A stretch of 10,627 bases of DNA, taken from Rhodobiaceae bacterium. Lineage in GTDB: Bacteria; Pseudomonadota; Alphaproteobacteria; RS24. The notes under the pieces were generated by a model. It was not told the DNA's origin. It worked only from the letters and a program-made list of their open reading frames with translations, and searched no databases. The number at the start of each line of letters is the position of its first letter. Positions within the stretch are counted from its first letter, which is position 1. The DNA lies in the NCBI GenBank assembly GCA_002683515.1, contig NYTN01000081.1, forward strand, positions 1 through 10,627. The letters run 5' to 3'. Shown here piece after piece: positions 6,623 through 10,627 of the stretch. Position numbers and translations under genes: made by a program.

Positions 6623-7156
6623 ATGACAAAGTTACAAAGCAAGTATGCAGAACATAACAGCATAAAAAATGATTTGGGTATCAGGAAATTAGACCACAAC
6701 ATGAATGATGACAGGCCTGGCCATAAAGCAAGAAAACTTGCCAATGCAGGAACCATCCCAATCAAACGAAGAGGTAATGAGTTTGAGCTATGCGGCGTGA
6801 CATCGCAGCGCTACAAAGACAGATTTTATTCCCAAAAGGTAAAGTGGTACAAAACGAAAAACTCAAACAAACCGCTTTTGGAGAAACAATAAAAGAAGCC
6901 GAAATTTCGGGAGAGCTTGTGGATTATCCTATTATTCACGGAGTCAAAGGGAATGGAAATAATAGTGATGGCAAAACAGTTTGTTTTTACCCAATTATAG
7001 TAGATGTCGAAATGAAAAGATGGGCAGAGCGCTTCATGCGTAAACGAAAATGTGTGTCCTGAGATAAGCTTAAAAGAAGAAAAAAACAGGTATCTCCGAG
7101 AACTACTAAGCGCCCTTGAAAAAGCTAAACCGAAACAAAAGAAGAAAATATTTTAA
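6623..7156 (+). pseudogene. Decayed Nudix hydrolase gene with two frameshifts
   Basis: Three consecutive pieces in alternating frames reassemble a Nudix hydrolase of about 177 codons. Piece one starts at ATG 6623 (or 6701) and contains AGTIPIKRRGNEFEL followed by VTSQRYKDRF, matching the family's AGAIPxR...LLVTSRxTGRW opening. At about 6821-6826 the homology moves to another frame: ILFPKGKV, then a Nudix box at 6838-6906 with exact spacing G-x5-E-x7-(R)E-x-x-(E)E-x-G. Next comes VCFYPIIVDVEMKRWAERF and RKRK, like the VDVFPLxVxxExxxWPE..QRKRRWF ending. That frame stops at 7062, but PEISLKEE...RYLRELLSALEKAK continues in the first frame from 7058 to a stop at 7154-7156. Within the box, R became G, one metal-binding E became K and G became E. 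Frame breaks plus lost catalytic residues argue for decay; sequencing error could explain only the former. The assignment rests on remembered family patterns. Confidence 0.72.
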
Positions 7157-7165
7157 AGACTTAGA

Positions 7166-7186
7166 AAAAATATTAGTTATATTTTT
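7166..7186. terminator. Possible weak bidirectional hairpin between the Nudix remnant and rpoN
   Basis: AAAAATAT (7166-7173) and ATATTTTT (7179-7186) pair perfectly over 8 bases around the loop TAGTT, with AGAC (7157-7160) and GTCT (7187-7190) able to add an outer stem past a bulge. It sits exactly between two convergent genes and on the rpoN-sense strand ends in a T run. The stem is entirely A/T, so it is not a classical intrinsic terminator. Confidence 0.3.
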
Positions 7187-7189
7187 GTC

Positions 7190-8770
7190 TTAACTCAAAA
7201 GCCGTGCCGCTCGTTTACGGTCCGCAGAACTAGGGATACCAATAGCCTCACGATATTTAGCAACTGTGCGACGGGCAATATCAATACCGTCATTTTGGAG
7301 CGCGAGTGCTAAAGCTTCATCAGAGAAAATTTTCGGACGCCCACCTTTTAGATTATTTGTTTCCTTGGTAACCAAATTTTTAATACGCTCTTTAACGGCT
7401 CTCGCGGAATAAGATTTATCGCCTTCATTGGCAGATATTCCTACAGAGAAGAAAAACTTTAGGTCGTAAATTCCTCTCGGCGTTTCCATCAACTTATTGG
7501 CAGTGACTCTGCTCACGGTACTTTCATGAAGGTCTAGTTCCTCGGCAATGTCACGCAACGTCATAGGCTTAAGATCATCAAGCCCCTTTTCAAGAAAGTC
7601 GGGCTGTTGCTTCACAATTTCTCTTGCAACACGCAACAAAGTTATTGCGCGCTGGTTCATTGACTTTACGAGCCAATTGCCGGAATTATAACTAGCATTC
7701 AAATATTCCCTGTCTTTAGATGGCATTTTTTTGGCGGCAAGTTCTTCCCAATACCGGTCAAGAACCAAAACTTTAGGAAGCGTGTTATCATTTAACTCAA
7801 CCCGCCAGTTACCGTATTCTTCATCGGTCATATCACTTTCAAAAACAAGAATGTCCGGTTGGCGCTCTTGTGTGGCTTCAGACTTAAAAGATGAGGTGAT
7901 TTTAGGGTTAAGTTGTCGAATGGTTTCTATACGATCCAAAAGAACACGCGAGCGGATTTTGGCTTTTTTTGCTAGCAAATTAATTTCACCGCGCCCAAGA
8001 AGATCAAGGTTATCAAGAATGACTTCGAAATCAGGCTGCCAAAGCCCCTCGTGGTGCAGTTGCATAGATAGCCTGTCAGCCAATGAATTTGCAGCAATCC
8101 CTATAGGCATAAGCGAACGAAGTTCGCTCTGTGCGGCCTCAACTCTATACAATGAAATCTCAAGGCGTGTTTCTAACTCTTCGGCATCCTCAAGCAGATA
8201 GGCCTCATCATCTAGCCAACCCAACAGAGTCAGACAATCCTCTTTCAAGGGGCTCTCAAGCATTTTGTCGAAAATTTGTTGCTGAACAAAATCTGCAAAA
8301 GAAAGCACGCTACTGACACTTTGCTCAATTACATGACCAGGATTAATTTTGTCATCGCTAGGGGAGGATGCGTCTCCTTGATTAGCAGGACGGTTTTGTA
8401 AATCCTGACGGGCATCAAAATCCCAGAGATTTTCATAAAAGCTGTCTGTGATATGCGCTTCAGGTAAATTGCCGCTTTTAAATGAATTATCCAGAAATTC
8501 GACATCTAAGTTTTGGAAATCATCACGTTCACCTCCACTGGTTTCGTGGAGATTACTACTGTCGATATTTTCTTGATCGGAAGCGTATAAGGTTGTGTCA
8601 AAACTCTGAGTGTCATCAATTTCAAGAAAGGGATTTTCGTTTACTTGTTCAGCAAGAAACTCATTAAGCTCAAGATTATTCAACTGCAATATGTGTATCG
8701 CCTGCCGCATTTGCGGTGTAAGAACAAGGGATTGCGACTGCCTAGACTGTAATTTCAGCTTGATACTCAT
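7190..8770 (-). CDS. rpoN: RNA polymerase sigma-54 factor
   Basis: The alternative sigma factor that binds -24/-12 promoters and needs an AAA+ activator to open DNA. The Gln/Leu-rich activator-interacting region I is at the N-terminus (KLQSRQSQSLVLTPQMRQAI, then HILQLNNLELNEFL and NENPFLEID). An acidic variable region II spans roughly residues 55-120, followed by the core-binding domain. The helix-turn-helix is LRDIAEELDLHESTVSRVT with PRGIYDLKFFFS after it, and the RpoN box ARRTVAKYRE is at 499-508 of 526. The chosen ATG at 8768-8770 begins MSIKLKLQ and has GGAGG four bases upstream; the longer frame from 8821 adds 17 residues with no family match. Neighbours are unusual: I do not see the lptB-rpoN-hpf-ptsN order common in proteobacteria. 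Confidence 0.96.
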   Translation of the reverse strand: MSIKLKLQSRQSQSLVLTPQMRQAIHILQLNNLELNEFLAEQVNENPFLEIDDTQSFDTTLYASDQENIDSSNLHETSGGERDDFQNLDVEFLDNSFKSGNLPEAHITDSFYENLWDFDARQDLQNRPANQGDASSPSDDKINPGHVIEQSVSSVLSFADFVQQQIFDKMLESPLKEDCLTLLGWLDDEAYLLEDAEELETRLEISLYRVEAAQSELRSLMPIGIAANSLADRLSMQLHHEGLWQPDFEVILDNLDLLGRGEINLLAKKAKIRSRVLLDRIETIRQLNPKITSSFKSEATQERQPDILVFESDMTDEEYGNWRVELNDNTLPKVLVLDRYWEELAAKKMPSKDREYLNASYNSGNWLVKSMNQRAITLLRVAREIVKQQPDFLEKGLDDLKPMTLRDIAEELDLHESTVSRVTANKLMETPRGIYDLKFFFSVGISANEGDKSYSARAVKERIKNLVTKETNNLKGGRPKIFSDEALALALQNDGIDIARRTVAKYREAIGIPSSADRKRAARLLS

Positions 8771-8774
8771 AAAA

Positions 8775-8779
8775 CCTCC
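8775..8779 (-). promoter_or_regulatory. Shine-Dalgarno sequence of rpoN
   Basis: On the minus strand GGAGG stands four bases before the ATG at 8770. It is the strongest ribosome-binding site in the window and decides the rpoN start over the in-frame ATG at 8821. Confidence 0.8.
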
Positions 8780-8885
8780 AAGTTTTTTTACTTTTTGGCC
8801 TGGTTCTTGCTCTGTCAACAAAAACCCATAAAACTGTACTTCAAAGCCTTAGAAAAGCCACTTATGTGGTAAATTTGTCATAAAT

Positions 8886-9386
8886 TTAATTTGAAGAAAT
8901 ACGGCGCAATGTCACAAAACTAACATCGACTGTGTCATTTTCACCGGCTTGAACAGCTTCAACAGTTTCTTCGCGCCATTCGGCAGGATCTGAAAGGCGA
9001 AAATATGTATCGCCCTCTGGCTTGGCATGAACTTTGGTGAGGTGTAAAACATCGGCCTGAGACTCGAATGCTTTATAGATTTCCCCACCACCAATAATCA
9101 TGACTCTTTTTGAGCCTGTTTCCTCAGAAGCCTTGAGAGCTGCTTCAGGTGAGTTGAATGCAATTACCCCCTCAGGCAGGTTAAATTTGGAGCGTGTAAT
9201 AATAATATTCAATCTCCCTGGTAATGGCCCCGGTAGCGACTCCCATGTATGGCGTCCCATTATAATAGGTAAGCCCATTGTAATTTTTTTAAATCGCTTA
9301 AGATCCGTGGAAAGACGCCAAGGCATTTTGCCGTCATGCCCAATAACGCCGTTCTCTGCGACAGCAACAATCATCTCAATCTGCAT
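8886..9386 (-). CDS. folA: Dihydrofolate reductase
   Basis: Reduces dihydrofolate to tetrahydrofolate with NADPH, regenerating the cofactor consumed by thymidylate synthase, whose gene lies three bases upstream. The protein is 166 residues, normal for the family (E. coli 159). Motifs: VAENGVIGHDGKMPW (9-23, the Met20-type loop and Trp), Asp28 in TDLKRFKKIT as the catalytic acid, the cofactor-binding IIMGRHTWESL and LPGRLNIIITR, and IIGGGEIY. The ATG at 9386 is used because it places the catalytic Asp at 28 (27 in E. coli); a second in-frame ATG four codons later (9374) is possible. Neither has a strong Shine-Dalgarno, fitting translation coupled to thyA. A 115-base gap with no convincing promoter or terminator separates it from rpoN. 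Confidence 0.95.
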   Translation of the reverse strand: MQIEMIVAVAENGVIGHDGKMPWRLSTDLKRFKKITMGLPIIMGRHTWESLPGPLPGRLNIIITRSKFNLPEGVIAFNSPEAALKASEETGSKRVMIIGGGEIYKAFESQADVLHLTKVHAKPEGDTYFRLSDPAEWREETVEAVQAGENDTVDVSFVTLRRISSN

Positions 9387-9389
9387 GCG

Positions 9390-10184
9390 TCACACAGCTA
9401 TTGGCGCGCGGATGTGGGACTGCGCCTCATAGTCTTCAAGAGAAAAATCTTCAAACACAAAGTCGAAAATATCCTTCCTCTCAGGATTAATTTTCATTGT
9501 CGGCAAAGCCCCAGGCAAACGGGAGATTTGTGTTTGCGCCTGTTCCAGATGATTCAAGTAGAGGTGTGCATCTCCTAATGTATGAACAAAATCTCCAGGC
9601 TCTAATTCAAGCACTTGCGCTAGCATCATGGTTAATAGCGAATAAGAAGCAATGTTGAATGGTACTCCAAGAAATATATCCGCAGAGCGTTGATAAAGCT
9701 GACAAGAAAGCTTTCCGTCAGCAATATAAAATTGAAACAAGCAATGACAGGGTGGCAAAGCCATGTCATCTACATCCGCAGGATTCCAAGCTGTCACAAT
9801 GTGGCGGCGGGAGTCAGGGTAATTTTTTAATTGCTCAACAAGGTTTTTGATTTGGTCAATCTGGCGACCATCAGGGGTATGCCAACTCCGCCATTGATAG
9901 CCATAAACAGGTCCAAGATCACCATTTTCATCTGCCCAGTCATCCCAAATAGATACACCGTTTTCCTTTAAGTAGGAAATATTTGTGTTACCTGATAAAA
10001 ACCACAATAGCTCATGAATGATAGACCTTAAATGAAGCTTTTTGGTTGTCAGTAACGGAAACCCCTTGGATAAATCAAAGCGCATTTGGTATCCGAAAAC
10101 ACTTTTAGTGCCAGTGCCCGTTCGATCATCGCGGGTGACACCTTCATTCATGACTTTTTCAAGAAGCGTTAAATATTGAAGCAT
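9390..10184 (-). CDS. thyA: Thymidylate synthase
   Basis: Methylates dUMP to dTMP using methylene-tetrahydrofolate, leaving dihydrofolate for FolA. From the ATG at 10182-10184 the protein is 264 residues, exactly the E. coli length, and the catalytic cysteine in ALPPCHCLFQFY falls at position 146 as in E. coli. Other landmarks: NDRTGTGT-like DDRTGTGTKSVFG with Arg21, LLTTKKLHLRSIIHELLWFL, WDDWADENGDLGPVYGYQWR, DSRRHI (phosphate-binding arginines), QLYQRSADIFLGVPFNIASY and DAHLYLNHLEQ. A GTG immediately before the ATG would add one residue and is less likely. It is the first gene of the minus-strand thyA-folA pair and diverges from ssrA. Confidence 0.97.
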   Translation of the reverse strand: MLQYLTLLEKVMNEGVTRDDRTGTGTKSVFGYQMRFDLSKGFPLLTTKKLHLRSIIHELLWFLSGNTNISYLKENGVSIWDDWADENGDLGPVYGYQWRSWHTPDGRQIDQIKNLVEQLKNYPDSRRHIVTAWNPADVDDMALPPCHCLFQFYIADGKLSCQLYQRSADIFLGVPFNIASYSLLTMMLAQVLELEPGDFVHTLGDAHLYLNHLEQAQTQISRLPGALPTMKINPERKDIFDFVFEDFSLEDYEAQSHIRAPIAV

Positions 10185-10195
10185 CACACATAATT

Positions 10196-10211
10196 AAGGG
10201 ATTCAGCCCTT
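10196..10211. repeat. Short hairpin upstream of thyA
   Basis: AAGGG (10196-10200) and CCCTT (10207-10211) form a perfect 5-bp stem with a 6-base loop, 11 bases before the thyA ATG. It could occlude the ribosome site or be chance; no function is shown. Confidence 0.35.
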
Positions 10212-10245
10212 GGCCTCAATCAGTTTATCGATTGCCCCTACTCAT

Positions 10246-10273
10246 TTGCTGTGAAAAAGACTATATATATTAT
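10246..10273 (+). promoter_or_regulatory. Candidate ssrA promoter
   Basis: TTGCTG (10246-10251) and TATTAT (10268-10273) are separated by 16 bases in an A/T-rich stretch, matching the -35 at three and the -10 at five of six positions. Transcription would begin near 10280, just before the acceptor half of ssrA. Confidence 0.45.
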
Positions 10274-10353
10274 GTCGGTTTACCGACTATGGCGATAAAC
10301 GGGCTTCATAATAAACCCATCGGACCCGGGGGCAGTACCCGGCGCCTCCACCA

Positions 10354-10375
10354 TTCATTCTCACAAGTATTTTGG
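10354..10375 (+). other. ssrA: Intervening segment between the two tmRNA pieces
   Basis: These 22 bases lie between the encoded CCA of the acceptor piece and the first G of the coding piece. In permuted tmRNAs this loop is cut out of the precursor, leaving two base-paired RNAs. The boundaries follow from the acceptor-stem pairing. Confidence 0.8.
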
Positions 10376-10459
10376 GGGGGCGAAATAGGATCGACGAGGG
10401 CGTAAAGGTTGTTTCCGTCGCTCGGTATTGTACCACCGTTATCGGGCTGTTTTTTAGTT

Positions 10460-10498
10460 GCAAATGACAACTATGCGGAAGTTGCTGTCGCTGCTTAA
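10460..10498 (+). other. ssrA: tmRNA proteolysis tag reading frame
   Basis: From resume codon GCA (10460-10462) the frame reads ANDNYAEVAVAA and stops at TAA (10496-10498). The AND start and the VAA end are typical of alphaproteobacterial tags (Caulobacter AANDNFAEEFAVAA), and the C-terminal AA is what ClpXP-type proteases recognise. GTTG (10457-10460) and CAAC (10468-10471) can form a small hairpin around the resume codon. Confidence 0.9.
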
Positions 10499-10523
10499 GT
10501 AGCGCCAACACTTCAATTCAAGT

Positions 10524-10545
10524 CCTTATCCGTCGCAGGATAAGG
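10524..10545 (+). other. Hairpin in the tmRNA coding piece
   Basis: CCTTATCC (10524-10531) pairs perfectly with GGATAAGG (10538-10545) over 8 bp around a 6-base loop, between the tag and the pseudoknot. Confidence 0.75.
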
Positions 10546-10556
10546 CGGGGTTCGGC

Positions 10557-10590
10557 GGGCACCTGGCAACAGAAGCCCTCCACTTCAGGT
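10557..10590 (+). other. H-type pseudoknot in the tmRNA coding piece
   Basis: Two stems interleave: GGGC (10557-10560) with GCCC (10575-10578), and ACCTG (10561-10565) with CAGGT (10586-10590). This is a classical H-type pseudoknot downstream of the tag, as expected for tmRNA. It is the only clear one visible before the window ends. Confidence 0.7.
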
Positions 10591-10627
10591 ACGGGTCTGT
10601 CAATCAATCGCATCGGATAAGTCTTAA

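Larger units (their letters stand above)
10280..10600 (+). ncRNA. ssrA: tmRNA gene, circularly permuted two-piece form
   Basis: tmRNA rescues stalled ribosomes by acting as an alanyl-tRNA and then as an mRNA for a degradation tag. Here the tRNA 3' half comes first: T-stem CCGGG/CCCGG (10326-10330, 10338-10342) with a 7-base loop, acceptor strand CGCCTCC (10343-10349), then ACCA to 10353. After a 22-base intervening segment comes the 5' strand GGGGGCG (10376-10382), which pairs with all seven acceptor bases and includes a G3-U70 pair, the alanine identity element. GGATCGACG follows, as in tmRNA D-domains. CCGTTATCG (10436-10444) can pair with 10293-10302 with one bulged A, a candidate helix joining the two halves. 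The permuted order implies processing into two RNAs. Both outer ends are approximate. Confidence 0.92.

Noticed and set aside
6790..7062. Independent 90-codon gene
   Set aside because: It starts inside family homology carried by another frame and its content is the middle of a Nudix protein, so it is better explained as one piece of a frameshifted gene.
8813..8818. TTGACA on the minus strand as the rpoN -35
   Set aside because: No acceptable -10 lies 15-19 bases downstream, and transcription would begin on or after the Shine-Dalgarno sequence.
8771..8821. rpoN starting 17 codons earlier
   Set aside because: The added residues do not resemble sigma-54 N-termini, while the ATG at 8770 has GGAGG at the right distance and starts the conserved KLQ region.
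10185..10187. GTG start for thyA one codon upstream of the ATG
   Set aside because: The ATG at 10184 gives the typical 264-residue length and puts the catalytic cysteine at 146.
10287..10511. Minus-strand open frame of 74 codons across the tmRNA
   Set aside because: It covers the structured acceptor and tag halves of ssrA and looks like no protein.
1..10627. Insertion sequences, CRISPR arrays, prophage or tRNA genes
   Set aside because: No transposase, integrase, regular spaced repeats or complete tRNA cloverleaf was seen; the only tRNA-like element is the permuted tmRNA.

Overview
The window comes from an alphaproteobacterium of moderate to low G+C content. Two signals support this independently of gene content. 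The tmRNA gene at the right end is circularly permuted (acceptor half first, tag half second), the arrangement typical of alphaproteobacteria. The umuDC promoter carries a GTTC-N7-GTTC direct repeat, the alphaproteobacterial LexA box. I cannot place the genus.

Left part (1-4745): a biotin locus. The 5' end of bioA runs leftwards out of the window, diverging from a rightward gene string: bioF, bioD, a patatin-like hydrolase, a D-2-hydroxyacid dehydrogenase family gene and a SixA-like histidine phosphatase. bioF/bioD and dehydrogenase/SixA overlap by one base (TAATG, TGATG) and the other gaps are 48 and 22 bases, so a single transcript is plausible. BioF, BioA and BioD catalyse successive steps from pimeloyl thioester to dethiobiotin. 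bioB is not in the window. The 139-base divergent region has a perfect 7-7-7 inverted repeat whose arms are each a consensus -10 hexamer.

Middle (4746-7189): an SOS mutagenesis unit, umuD and umuC overlapping by ATGA behind a LexA-box promoter, encoding the DNA polymerase V subunits. After it lies a decayed Nudix hydrolase gene (about 6623-7156), which can be read only by changing frame twice and has a damaged Nudix box.

Right part (7190-10627): on the minus strand, thyA and folA (3 bases apart) form the coupled thymidylate/tetrahydrofolate pair, followed by rpoN (sigma-54) after 115 bases. Diverging from thyA on the plus strand is ssrA, with an alanine-type acceptor stem, a T-arm, a short intervening segment, a 12-residue tag ANDNYAEVAVAA and one clear pseudoknot.

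No mobile element, CRISPR array or tRNA gene was seen. Most of the window is housekeeping. The less ordinary parts are the Nudix remnant, the three unexplained genes behind bioD, and the architecture of the bioA-bioF control region.
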